A stretch of 64,000 bases of DNA from Paralithodes platypus (lineage: Eukaryota > Arthropoda > Malacostraca > Decapoda > Lithodidae). Where the stretch lies: positions 4,535,792 through 4,599,791 of the forward strand of contig CM064573.1 of the NCBI GenBank assembly GCA_032716605.1, in the 5' to 3' direction. A model generated the notes under the pieces. The model did no database searches. It had not been told where the DNA came from and saw only the letters and a list, made by a program, of their open reading frames with translations. A program made the translations under genes and the position numbers. Numbering within the stretch: the first letter of the stretch is position 1; every line of letters begins with the position of its first letter. Below are positions 54,401 to 64,000 of the stretch, in pieces.

Positions 54401-55296
54401 CACACCCAAAATCCTAGGAGTAACATATGATACTCATATGACATTCAAACAGCACACCACAAACATTAAAAAGAAACTGACACCCAGACTTAACGCCCTC
54501 AGGTCACTTGCTCACACAAAATTTGGACACAACAAAGAAACTACCACCACAGTATAAACAATACATAAGATCAGTGATGGAATACGCAAGCCCAGCCTGG
54601 GCTTCTAACCTAGCTGAAACACATCATAAGACCTTACAGACTATTCAAAACAAAGCCCTGAAGATCATTACAGGCTGCACAGCTACTGCACCCACAGATC
54701 ACCTACATCAAGAAACCAAAATCCTCAAAGTCAAAGACCATCTGGACATGAGAGGCACTCAATTCCTGGCAGCAGCCTCCACGAACCAAGACCACCCACT
54801 AAACTACATGGCAACACACCCACAGACACCAAGAAATATCAAAACAACACCCAGCACACGGTATCACACACAATTATTGTCGTCTCTCCCTCCCTGCCCA
54901 CCCCGAACCAACTTCCAGAAGCACATCCATACTCATATCTCTCACCGATCCATCCACTCACTCACAGACAACACGCAGCTGCATGCACGACCTCCCGAAA
55001 TCCATCCTTCCGAATCCTCCCTTCCTCGCGAGGACAGAGTCCACCTGGCCAGGCTTAGATGCGGACACCATCCAGCTCTCCTGAGCTATCAGAAGAGACT
55101 GGATGACTCCGTTGTCGACACCTGCCCGGGATGTAACACAGCACCCCATACCATTAAACACATCATAGAAGACTGCATTTCACACAACCACTTACGCCAA
55201 CAACACAATCTACACTCAATGAGAGCTCTGTGGGAAAGCCCGATCGTGGCCATGGCCTTTCTCAGGGACTCGGGGCTGTTCGGCCAGGCAGCTTAG
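51336..55296 (+). pseudogene. 2A LINE polyprotein, copy B, broken by a 2-bp deletion
   Basis: 51336-54557 is open for 1073 codons: leader, RRLLLAGDIESNPGP, PHD finger, Pro-rich linker with a duplicated KTRPPLLPNPPNLPI unit, APE endonuclease, and RT to the thumb (active site SYADD). At about 54554 the sequence is GTATAAACAATAC where copy A has GTATATAAACAATAC. The missing TA creates a TAA stop, and the remaining 262 codons (54508-55296) lie in another frame. The leader is read in a different frame from copy A because the CA run just upstream of the 2A is one CA shorter. Confidence 0.92.
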
Positions 55297-55317
55297 GGAA
55301 CAACAACAACAACAACA

Positions 55318-56000
55318 ACAACCTGAGTAAATAAGGTTGAAAGTAACGAGCCAATATCCGCATATAGGATTTTCTCACGCAGCCTGTAGCGTCTAGGAAA
55401 TACTAGGCATGGTTATGTACACCCATACAAAGCTCTCAAACACCATCAAACTGTGTCTAACACAAATCTCAAGCCAAACCCGACCATACGACCCGAGTAA
55501 CTAAGGTTCAATGTCGGAGCGAAAAGGTGGATATTTATGCGCCCCTAATCCATCCCACCATCCAGCCGCTCACCATACCAACTCGTTTTCCCGCCAACCA
55601 CTGGTTTCCCATATTGTATCGAATACCCTGTATCATTTTTAGGCCAATAGTTACCATACCACCTGAGTAAATCATGTCCAAATTCGTGTGGCAATATGCG
55701 GGTATACGTAAATCCGTTTATTATCCATCACCCGCTCAGACTATGTTCATGTACACCAATAATACGTGTAGACAATGACATCCCACGGCTCTGACACAAT
55801 TTTCAAGCAAAAACAGCCAATACGACCCGAGTAAATAAGGTCCAAAGTTGCGGTCAAAAAAGGGGGTTCAGTACATGCCTCTCATCCACCCTGGTTCAGC
55901 CGCACGACCCACCAACCCGTTTCGGCCGCCAGTCCCGCCTTTCCAATAACCTAGAGTGTATGTGGTACCATTATTAGGCATTTCCTTACGATACCTGCCG
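55318..56000. repeat. Tandem repeats of about 167 bp in the piggyBac-like right arm
   Basis: The word CCGAGTAAATAAGGTCCAAA (with variants CCTGAGTAAATAAGGTTGAA, CCCGAGTAACTAAGGTTCAA, CCTGAGTAAATCATGTCCAA) recurs near 55322, 55489, 55656 and 55821, a spacing of about 167 bp. Further units lie left of the LINE at about 51121 and 51214. The LINE inserted within one unit. Confidence 0.8.
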
Positions 56001-56147
56001 CGTAACTGATTTTAATATGCCGGACGCACGTGTTGCGTCGCTGGGAGCTGGTGGTCGAATAGTGCCGTCGCATCATGTGCGTTGCTGGGTCTCAACGGGT
56101 TAATAAAAACAAATGAGAGTTGTCTGCCGAGGTGTTTCTGAATATTT

Positions 56148-56550
56148 TCTAGAATGCCGAGGGTCATTGGAGGACCCTCGAATCGAAATATATCAGATTG
56201 CCACGAAAGCGACGTCGAGAAATGTTCGAGAGTATCTCCCCGAAAAATTAACCTCTTATGAAAAAATTGAACAATATAGGTTTCCTGTGGTGAAAAATCT
56301 GAACAATATTTGTTCGTGAGAGGTGAATTTTGGGGGATTAACTTCTTATGAAATATTTGAACAATAATTTTGTTCCAGTTGTGAAATATTTGAACAATTG
56401 AACAATATTGTTTTTTGGAGAGAGGTGATTATTATTTTTGTTTTGGGGGGGGGGACACTCATGAACATTTCTCGATGTCAGCCTTCGTGGCGATCGGATA
56501 GATTTCTATTCGAGAGGCCTCCTAACGACCCTCGGCAGAGGACTCCAAAT
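56148..56550. repeat. Foldback, about 98-bp arms
   Basis: GCCGAGGGTCATTGGAGGAC, continuing to TCGAGAAATGTTCGAGAGT, at 56148-56245 is the inverted counterpart of AACATTTCTCGATGTCAGCC, continuing to CGACCCTCGGC, at about 56450-56548. The arm is the same block as at 47085-47160. Confidence 0.75.
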
Positions 56551-57397
56551 TTAACCATAAAAATATTCCGCTATTCAAAAAAGAAACTTTGCTGTGGTGT
56601 GAAATATTTTAACAATATTTTTTTAGAGTGAAATACTGGATCGTCTGTGGTTTTTCCTATAAATAAATACATCTATGTGGAAAGTTACAAAAACAAGAAA
56701 TATAGAGTAGTACAATTTTATTATTAATTTTATTATTCTTATTTGGCAAAAATGTACAAATAATTAATTAAAATAGGGTCGGAGAGGTGAGACAATTTTG
56801 CCAACATCACTTCAAACATCCCTGTAAGGCCATTTACCCGTTACCCCATTAAATACTAATATTTGTGTTTGGTTTGCCGTGTCCCAACACCAAATTTAAT
56901 CGTTTTGTTTATTTTTGTTCGCCTCCCGACTTGATTTGTACTGTCGTTGTATTTCAGTCGTTTTGAATCTACCATAAATTGATTTCTTTCTAGATAGATA
57001 GAGTTTCATTACATTCCAATCAATTTCCCGTCTCCCTATACCTTTTCGGGGGAATTTACCCATTAAATGCTTCACATCCTCATATATAGTCGGAATCGTT
57101 TGAATTGGCAATGATGGCATTTTGAAAATGTTGACAGATCCATGATTTATCAATTTTGAAGTCTTCTTGACGATGGAACTTGTTAATGCTTCACTGATCG
57201 ACCCCTGCTTGATTCATCTGCATCTGTGATTCTGCACTTTCTATGATGGTTGGTGTAACTGGCGAAAATGGCCCTTGCTCATCCAAAAGAGTCGTTGCCT
57301 CACTAATGGACCCCTGGAGAACCGCAGACCTTGATCCACAGACCGAAACTGACAAGGTTGATTCATACCTGAGGAGTAAAAAACAATATATATATAT

Positions 57398-57625
57398 ACA
57401 GTCATAGACTACAGTAGATCTGGACTGGACACGAAAATGGAACTTTGCAGTAAGGGACCCAAAATCGGAGAACGAACCCCCAATTTGGAACCTCGAAACC
57501 GCGAAAATATCACATTTTCGCGGTTTCGAGGTTCGAACTTGGGAGTTCGTTCTCTGATTTGGGGTCCCTTACTGCAAAGTTCCATTTTCGTGTCCAGTCC
57601 AGATCTACTGTAATCTATGATACAG
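57398..57625. mobile_element. Hairpin MITE with TA flanks, in an intron
   Basis: Nearly perfect inverted arms of about 105 bp (57398-57507 and about 57513-57625) sharing ACAGTAGATCTGGACTGGAC and GCGAAAAT words, with a loop of only a few bases. The ends are ACAGTCATAGACTACAG and its relative, bordered by TA-rich sequence, suggesting TA target duplication of the Tc1/mariner type. No ORF. Confidence 0.8.
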
Positions 57626-57656
57626 TATATATAAAGTTGCCCAGTATATGTTATAA

Positions 57657-57750
57657 TAGTAATTATTATTATTATTATTAGTATTAGTATTAGTATTATT
57701 TATTATTATTATTATTAGTATTATCATTATTATTATTATTAGTAGTAGTA
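57657..57750. repeat. (TTA)n-type microsatellite
   Basis: Interrupted ATT/AGT trinucleotide run in the last intron of the recombinase gene. Confidence 0.9.
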
Positions 57751-57843
57751 TTTCCAAATATTAATCACACTATGATAATATTTAATAATAGTATTGCAAT
57801 TATATAGATTTCAATTAAATTTAAGTAAAGTAATATAACTTAC

Positions 57844-59410
57844 ACATTGTCCTCCTGAAGTGGTGTCACCTCGCTAACGGATCCGTGCAGCACTGCAGAC
57901 CGAGATCCACAGCCTGGAACTGAAGATCCGTGTTTTGATGCAGATGACGTACGGCACTCCTGAATTGTAGTCACCTCGCTACCGGATCCTTGTAGCACTG
58001 CGGACAGAGAGCCACAGTCAGGAACTGACCGAGTCCCATCATCCAAGGGTACATTACTTAACTGTAGCCAGAAAAGTGTGGGGCAAAAAAATATACCATA
58101 AGTTGTTATAATGCAAATATATAGATAATTGTAGCATGATTTATTAGTATACAATAATTCCCTAAATACAAGAAAAACTAGGATTTTGTTTTCAAATGTA
58201 GTGTACTTACCTGGGAGGAACGTATTCTGAAGGACCGGCAAGAGGACAGGCCGCACTTTCATCCTGTGAAGGCTTTGAAGGGCGTGACATTCTAGCATTC
58301 TGCCCCAGCTCCATTAATGGCAAGCCATGCTTTTTCCTGAAAGAAGATAGAGATGCCTACTGTTAGTATTCTCACTATATTTCTCCTGAAACAAATTTAA
58401 CCCTTTATCTGGCAAATGGCCTTACAGGGATATATGAGGTAAGGTAGGATTTTTAATGCAATAACCCCCTGGCATGTGGATTAACTGGCAAAATGATATT
58501 ACCTTGTGTCTCTCACCTCTCAGACCCCAATTCGAGTAATTATTTGTACATTTTGCTAAATACAAATAATACAAATGTAAAGTTTCTGTATCAAAGTATT
58601 ATTCACACTGCAATAATATTTAATAACATTATTGTAATTACATATATTTCAATTAAATGTAAGTAATAAACTTACACAGTGTCCTCCAGAAGTGTTTTCA
58701 CATCGCTAAAGGATCCTTGCAGCACTGCGGACCGAGATCCACAGGCTAGAACTGAAGATCCGTGTTTTGATGCAGATGGTGTATGGTCCTCCTGACTTGT
58801 AGTCTCCTCCTGAATTGTAATCACCTCACTAATGGATCCTATCAGCACTGTGGACAGAGATCCACAGTCTGGAACTGACAGAGTCCCATCATCCAAGGGT
58901 ACATTAGTTGACTGTCGCCTGAAAAGTGTGGGGCAAAAAATATACATAAGTTGTTTTAGGGCAAATATAAAGTTAATTGTAGCATGATTTATTAGTATAC
59001 GATAATTCCCTAAATACACAAAATACTTTGATTTGTTTCTTCAAATTGTGTGCTCTTACCTGGGTGGAACGTATCCTGAAGGAGCGGGAAGAGGACAGGC
59101 CGCACTTACATCCTGTGAAAGCTTTGAAGGGCGTGACTTTCTGGCATCCTCTCCCAGTTCCATTAATGGCAAGCCATGCTGTTTCCTGAAAGATTATAAA
59201 AATGCCGGCTGATAGTATTCTCACTACATTTCCTCTGAAACAAATTTAATCCTTTAGCGGGCAAATGACCTTTGAGGAAGGTTGGAATTTGAATGCAATA
59301 TCCCTCTGGCATGTTTACCAACTGGCAAAATTATATTACCGTGTGTCTCTCACCTCTGGGACCCCATTTTAATGAAGCATTTGTACATTTTGCCAAATAA
59401 AAATAATAAA
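57844..59410. repeat. Tandem duplication of an exon pair, period about 850 bp
   Basis: Exons 59185-59060 and 58918-58676 with the flanking intron block 59246-59410 are duplicated as 58336-58211, 58068-57844 and 58398-58580. Encoded phrases KQHGLPLMELG / KKHGLPLMELG and SSVLACGSRSAVLQGS / SSVPGCGSRSAVLHGS correspond. Each second exon itself contains two CGSxSxVLxGS units, so the tail of the protein is a repeat of about 25-30 residues. Confidence 0.85.
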
Positions 59411-59444
59411 ATGTAACTTTTATGTAAGCCTCATTAACACCTAC

Positions 59445-60231
59445 CCTGATGCTGCATCACAACGTAGATCCTTCAGACTGTTTTCAACTCTGTTTCAAGT
59501 AGTCCTGCGATTTGTGAAGTCGTAGTAATTTCTGCATGTTTTCATGCTGTGGCAGGCCAAGGTTGCAAGGGCTTGTCTGTTGGCAAGCGTATCCTCATCT
59601 TTGAGGGCAACTGTGATCTGTGCTTGTCGTAGCTTCCGGCTGCCCACTCTCCCAGCAATACCTGCCCTCAGTCCCATCTTGGCAATGATTTTCCCTACAT
59701 TTTCTATTGAGAGTTGAGAGCAACATTGGCCATCGGTGTTGTTGCCTTGCCAATTCACAAAAATCTTTCATTTTGGCCTTACACATGTGGCAACTATTGG
59801 GCGATAATATTTCATGTACGCCTCAAGAGCAGCTGCCTCTGTATTGCCTAAGTATAAGATGCAGGGGTCTTTGGACCCCGTTTTGTGTCGTGCTACCTGT
59901 ATGCAAGTTACAAATCTGCCATCTTCGACTTCTGTTGATCTTCCCTCGTATTCGCTGATTGTAAATTCAGTAAACTCCTGATTTCTTCGTAGGCATCGAA
60001 CGGACAGTCTCACAATCAGTGCATTTCGCAAGCTGACAAAATCTTGTTTTATAAGTTGCTTTGCTGGTGCACGTCCATCGTGGATTAATGATGCCGCATT
60101 GTTTATAGGAATTTCAACAGCATCATTAGTTTCCAGGAGATGTAGGCCTACATCTTTCATTGCCAAAATCGCGGCCTCATTTTGCTGTTTACGGTGTTCT
60201 TTCTGTCCTACCTCTTCCGTGCCAAAGTATT
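59445..60231 (-). pseudogene. Recombinase gene exon 3: catalytic domain
   Basis: Acceptor TTCCTTCCACAG, donor GTAGGT. Encodes KQDFVSLRNALIVRLSVRCL, IQVARHKTGSKDPCILYL, IIAKMGLRAGIAGRVGSRKL and LACHSMKTCRNYYDF. These supply Arg, Lys, SxxR (for HxxR), His and Tyr positions of a tyrosine recombinase. Two in-frame TGA codons interrupt it; the reading frame is otherwise open to the donor. Confidence 0.72.
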
Positions 60232-60361
60232 CTGTGGAAGGAAATAGGACATAACACAATAAATAGTTGTACAACTCGTGGAATCACTTTTACAAATATA
60301 TAAAACGAAAATATGAAACATTCAAATAATTATTCGATAACATTATTAATATTATACTTAC

Positions 60362-60795
60362 TTTTTGCTTTGGCGATAGCTCGCCTGACTAGGAGAGTTT
60401 CAGTTACTTGGAATTGTTGACTCTCTGTTTCTTTGAGAAAATTGAGAGCATGCAGACAGGAGTCTGTCATCATTCTAAGTGTGCTCGCGGAGAGGGTTTC
60501 AGAGTGTGCCATTATTGATCCTCCGGTCATGACAGCTTCCCGGGTGAGCTGAATTATCTTAAGCCCCCCAAAGGAACTTCTCGCAAATTCCTCCTCTGTT
60601 CCTCGTGGCCCAAAGAGTGCATCTCTTAGAAGACGGCTTTTTTTCTTGACTGTCACTGTTTTCATCGGTTGGGTGTCCTCTAGGTAATCTTCGTACTCCT
60701 TAAAGAACATATTGACGTGGTCATTCTCGGTGATAGCTATGATGCCAGCTACTATGGGTACATCCTCAACTTCGACAGGTGACGTTGCTTTTTTT
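60362..60795 (-). pseudogene. Recombinase gene exon 2
   Basis: Acceptor TATTTTGCAG, donor GTAAGT. Encodes KKATSPVEVEDVPIVAG through TETLLVRRAIAKAK, probably the helical N-terminal (core-binding) part of a tyrosine recombinase. The seven-A start makes the frame one base off from exon 1; six A would join correctly. Confidence 0.7.
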
Positions 60796-61003
60796 CTGCA
60801 AAATAGTTCAATGTTCATGTGAAATATGTCTAATTAATGATTCAAACTATATACAATAAAAGTTGTACTGTTTTAGTTGGCATACAATTATTTACAAATG
60901 CATTACAATGTTTCTTTACTTTAAAGTGAATTGCTTTTATTGCTTTAATGTTTGGCCTATTATTAAGAAAATAATTGAATTATGGAAAGCAAACCTTACA
61001 TAC

Positions 61004-61623
61004 GTGTCTGAGGAGTTCCTGGTATTCCATGGAGTCTTTGTTTTTTTTGTGAACATTTCTTAAGTGAATATCGATCCGTTTAACTGATTTTGAGCAGAAG
61101 GGACAATCATATAGTTTTTTTTTTTTTGCATTTCTTGGTGGCAGGGACCTTTTCCTAGAGAACCTACTCGCTGCAGCAAAAACATTCTCTCTATCGTCGT
61201 TAGTTAGGTACGAGTGGCAAATGCCCATGTGCTTCCATAGGTTGACTGATTCGCTGTAGCAACCGGCGACTGGGCATGGTCTGCCAGGTGTCTTTGTTGT
61301 CTTGCAGATCACTCTGGGATATTTACGATTTCGGCCTTTGTTTGCATATAGAAGCTTTCTTGCACACTGCCACTGCAAGAGTGTAGTATTTTTTTCTCGG
61401 TCTTTCTTTTTCTTCAGTTCATCTAGTTCAGTTGTTTTCTTTTCTATTTCGTGATCGTATAAACGGTTAATAGCCCGTAAAGTCTTAGTTTTGCGGACAC
61501 GATCGATCTCCTTGTTCAGTTGTCGTCTATGCTGTAGAGAGAGGTGCTTCGTCGCATTTATTCGGTCATGTTGACTTTGAAGTACCAGCTTTTTTAATTC
61601 ATCAATCCTCTCTTCTGTTAGTT
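61004..61623 (-). pseudogene. Recombinase gene exon: helical region and zinc fingers
   Basis: The acceptor CCTTTCCTACACAG ends at 61624; the donor is GTATGT at 61003-60998. It encodes LTEERIDELKKLVLQSQHDR, the conserved RRQLNKEIDRVRKTKTLRAI and LLQWQCARKLLYANK, then two C2H2-like fingers. The same region survives as a partial paralogue at 41774-42065. Confidence 0.8.
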
Positions 61624-61711
61624 CTGTGTAGGAAAGGAAAATTCTTTGAAATACTAGATTACTGTACAATTATTAGGAACATAAACATATAACACATCGC
61701 AAGTATTACAC

Positions 61712-63972
61712 ATGGAAGGAATGTGTAAGAGAGTATGGGTCTGTGGGTTCAAGGATTGTGTGGGTGAGAATGAAAGTAGGAATACAAACGTGGGTGATTG
61801 TGTGTGTGTGTGTATCCCCGACAGTGGATCAACTTGAAAGCAAGAAAGAGGAGTTCTGGATGAATGCGGAGGCGTGCCTGGAGAAGTTTGACAAGAACGA
61901 AAGAATATTTCTGATTGGGGATATGAATGGTAAGGTGGGTGATAGGAAAGTTGAGGAAGTGGTGGTAGGGTGGGGGCTACCATCAGAGGTAAATGGGAAT
62001 GGTAGCGCACTTGTGGACGTAAGTGTGGGGAGGAGGCTGTGGATAGCCAACACCTTCTTTCGACACAGAATGATCCACAGGTACACATGAAAACGGGTGA
62101 TCATGAAGGATAAGACAGTGGTGGAAAGAAAGTCATCGGTTGATTATGTATGTGTCGATGAACGAATGAAGAAATCTGTGATGGATGCTAGGGCGTATAG
62201 GGGTATTAGAGGGGGTCTGTCGGATCATTATGTAGTAGTAGCTAAGGTTTAGGATACAAAAGAAGTGGGTGAGGAGAGCTGGAGGGAGGCGATAGGAAGG
62301 TGGAATGATGAGGAGGGTGGAGAGGTTACAGGAGGAGGAAATCAGGGAAGAGTACAGGAGAGCAGTAGAAAGACGACTAGGTGGGTTCGACCTGGAAGTT
62401 ATAGCGGAAGTGGAAGAGATGAGCAAGGTGTTTAAGGATGAGATCTGTGCAGCATGTGAGGAGGGGTGTGGCGTGAGGAGAAGAGGGAGGGGAGTGAAAG
62501 GTACAGCATGGTGGACAGATGAAGATAAAGATAACTGTGGAAGAAAAGAAGAAAGCATATAGAGAGTGGTTGGGTAGTAGAGGGAATGAAGATTTCGAGA
62601 GACAGAAACGAGCGAGGTACGTGGAGAGTAAGAGGGTGGTGAAGAAAATAGTGAAGGAAAGTAAGAGGAGAGTAGATGAGGAATTTAGAAGGTATCTGAG
62701 TGTAAAATAGAGGGAGAGTAAGAAACTGTTCAGGAAAGAAGTCAAGAAAGTTAGGGAAGGTAGCAAGGGAAACAGTAAGGGTGTGAAAGATAAGAACGGG
62801 AGAATGCTACCCGAGAAGCAAGAGAGAGTCGAAAGATGGAGGGAGTACTTCAATGAGTTGCTAAATGTAAGGAATGAAGAGCCAGCAAACATAGTTGGAT
62901 ATGGTATGGGAGGGAGAAGAAGAGAAGTAGTAGAGGAGGAGGTGGGGATCAGGAGGCCAGAAGTGTGGGAAGCCATGACAAGAGTGAAGTTGGGGAAAGC
63001 ATCAGAAGCAGATGGAGTGTGTGGGGAAATGTTGAGATATGGTGGTGAGATAGTGATCGAACGGGTATGGAAAATGTGCAAACTAGCATGGGAGAAGGGG
63101 AGTGCACCCGATGACTGGAAGACTGGCATAATAGTCCCCCTATATAAGGTCAAAGGGGAAAGAGGAGTGTGTGGTAACCACCGAGGAATATGTCTTCTAA
63201 GCGTAGTAGGGAAGGTATACTGTACAGTAGGGTAGTGATTGAGAGAGTGAGAGTGAGAACGGAGAAATGGATAGGCGACGAGCAGGGAAGTATTCGGAAG
63301 GGAAGAGGATGTGTAGATCAGATTTTTACCCTGAATTGTGTTGTGGAGAAATATCTGGAGAAGAAACAAAAGGTGTATGTTGCCTTTATGGACTTGGAGA
63401 AGGCCTATGACAGAGTGGATAGAGAAGGTTTGTGGAAAGTACTTAGAATATACGGAGTAGATGGCAAGTGGCTGAAAGCATTGCAGGGCATGTATGAGGG
63501 TGCAAAGGCGGCAGTACGTGTGGAGAGTGAGCAGAGCGAGTTCTTTGACCTGAATATTGGTTTGAAACAGGGGTGTGTGATGTCCCCGTGGTTGTTTACT
63601 GTATATATGGATGGAGTCATGAAAGAAATACTATCAAGAGCAGTGGATGTTGGTGTATCGCTGAAAAGGGAGGGAATTGAGTGGAAGCTACCTATACTGC
63701 TGTTTGCGGATGATACAGTTCTGATGAGTGATAATGAATGGGAGTTGCAGGGTCTGGTAAATGAGTTTGGAGCAGTGTGTGAAAAACGGAATCTGAAGGT
63801 AAATGCGGGTAAGAGCAAGGTTATGGTCTTCGAAAGGGGTGAAGTCACAGAGTGTGAGGTGAAGCTGAACGGTCAGGCTATGGATATCGTCAACTCTTTT
63901 AAGTATCTGGGCAGTGTGTTGAGGAAAGATGGGACTATGGATGAAGAAGTGCGAGAGAGGGTACAAAGGAGT
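61712..63972 (+). mobile_element. RTE-like LINE copy 3, truncated at 5' and interrupted at 3'
   Basis: Begins within the endonuclease (TGGAAGGAATGTGTAAGAGA, as at 13378) next to the first surviving recombinase exon. It runs collinear with copies 1 and 2, with the endonuclease Asp box FLIGDMNGKVGD (about 61910) and the linker. RT is in 62783-63235 and, after a 5-bp insertion near 63220, in the open frame from about 63236 to the window end with VAFMDLEKAYDRV, GLKQGCVMSPWLF and LLFADDTVL. The sequence breaks off at GAGAGGGTACAA where a CR1-like tail begins. Confidence 0.9.
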
Positions 63973-64000
63973 ACAAAGGAGTACAAAGGAAATCAAGCAA
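63973..64000 (-). mobile_element. CR1-like LINE 3' tail, cut by the window edge
   Basis: AGGAGTACAAAGGAGTACAA followed by AGGAAATCAAGCAA is the reverse complement of the tail at 21908-21943. A minus-strand CR1-like element therefore continues beyond the window. Confidence 0.8.

Larger units (their letters stand above)
51327..55317 (+). mobile_element. 2A-peptide LINE, copy B, full-length
   Basis: Starts at the same GGTCCTGATGTGG as copy A and ends in the same AAC tail. ACAACCTGA flanks it at 51318-51326 and 55318-55326 (partly overlapping the tail). It sits in a tandem repeat of the piggyBac-like right arm. It differs from copy A by scattered substitutions, a longer Pro-rich linker repeat and small indels. 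Confidence 0.95.
47611..56099. mobile_element. piggyBac-like DNA transposon, with a nested 2A LINE
   Basis: TTAA at 47607-47610 and 56100-56103 flanks inverted ends CCCGCTGAGCCCCAGCCAG (left) and CCCGTTGAGACCCAGCAAC (right, reverse-complemented), 15 of 19 positions the same. The transposase is on the minus strand (50970-48354). The 2A LINE copy B (51327-55317) lies in its right part; without it, the transposon is about 4.5 kb. TTAA duplication and CCC ends are the family hallmark. Confidence 0.9.
56896..61623 (-). pseudogene. Spliced zinc-finger / tyrosine-recombinase gene (Crypton-like), decayed
   Basis: Minus-strand exons with GT-AG borders: 61623-61004, 60795-60362, 60231-59445, 59185-59060, 58918-58676, 58336-58211, 58068-57844 and 57369-57191 (stop). 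Exon 1: a helical region, then C2H2-like fingers CPVAGCYSESVNLWKHMGIC-H and CPFCSKSVKRIDIHLRNVH. Exon 3: the recombinase domain, with LIVRLSVRCLRRNQEF, the Lys box ARHKTGSKD, then GSRKLRQAQ and CHSMKTCRNYYDF holding the candidate His and Tyr. Defects: in-frame TGA at 59765-59767 and 59492-59494, a poly-A frame mismatch at the exon 2 start, and a lost acceptor AG for 58068-57844. Other phases join correctly. The 5' end is cut by RTE copy 3. A frame beyond the stop (57153-56896) continues the repeat and ends basic, so a frameshift near 57220 is likely. Confidence 0.75.

Noticed and set aside
57000..61700. DIRS or other LTR-related element as source of the recombinase
   Set aside because: No reverse transcriptase, RNase H or gag next to the recombinase, and the gene has introns; a Crypton-like or domesticated origin fits better.
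1..64000. CRISPR arrays, rRNA, bacterial operons or phage genes
   Set aside because: No regularly spaced identical repeats with unique spacers, no rRNA sequence; spliced and LINE-type coding marks the DNA as eukaryotic.

Overview
The window is eukaryotic, intergenic and very repeat-rich. No intact single-copy host gene, rRNA gene or functional tRNA gene was recognised. Almost everything that can be named is a transposable element, usually inserted into another one. The mix is non-LTR retrotransposons of several clades, a GIY-YIG endonuclease piece of a Penelope-like element, tRNA-derived SINEs, a piggyBac-like transposon, a spliced tyrosine-recombinase gene, MITE-like hairpins and long AT and TC microsatellites. 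Together with the style of the RTE-like reverse transcriptases, this suggests an arthropod, most likely a decapod crustacean. That is an inference from memory of such proteins, not a search result.

Layout: 1-4300, a minus-strand non-LTR element with a gag-like ORF1 carrying CCHC knuckles. 4875-5435, a 3' fragment of an RTE-like family. 7440-10890, a plus-strand CR1/L2-like element broken by three SINE copies. 12961-16164, RTE-like copy 1 (plus). 16250-17818, a Penelope-type endonuclease fragment followed by a jockey-like RT fragment. 17895-23008, RTE-like copy 2 (minus), split by a CR1-like insertion with a 547-codon RT ORF. 24450-27550, a decayed CR1-like copy (minus). 27630-34800, an old RTE-like copy (plus) interrupted by a nearly pristine 2A-peptide LINE (28432-32393), a SINE and a TTAA-flanked cluster. 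34862-36130, a minus-strand LINE end. 38100-47600, a cluster of foldbacks, tandem repeats and minisatellites with a 100-N assembly gap and a two-piece macro-domain-like ORF (46126-46694). 47611-56099, a TTAA-flanked piggyBac-like transposon with a second 2A LINE copy (51327-55317) inside it. 56896-61623, a minus-strand multi-exon zinc-finger/tyrosine-recombinase gene with tandemly duplicated exons. 61712-63972, RTE-like copy 3, entered at the right edge by another CR1-like element.

The most interesting system is the 2A LINE. Two full-length copies share the same 5' terminus and have target-site duplications. They encode an N-terminal leader, a 2A peptide, a PHD-type zinc finger, an APE endonuclease and a reverse transcriptase in one ORF. 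Their first 34 nt can form the P1/P3 core of an HDV-like self-cleaving ribozyme. Copy A has an uninterrupted 1310-codon ORF; copy B carries a 2-bp deletion. The second is the tyrosine-recombinase gene, for which a GT-AG exon model can be read directly. It is decayed by two in-frame TGA codons and probable frameshifts, and a partial paralogue lies beside the assembly gap.
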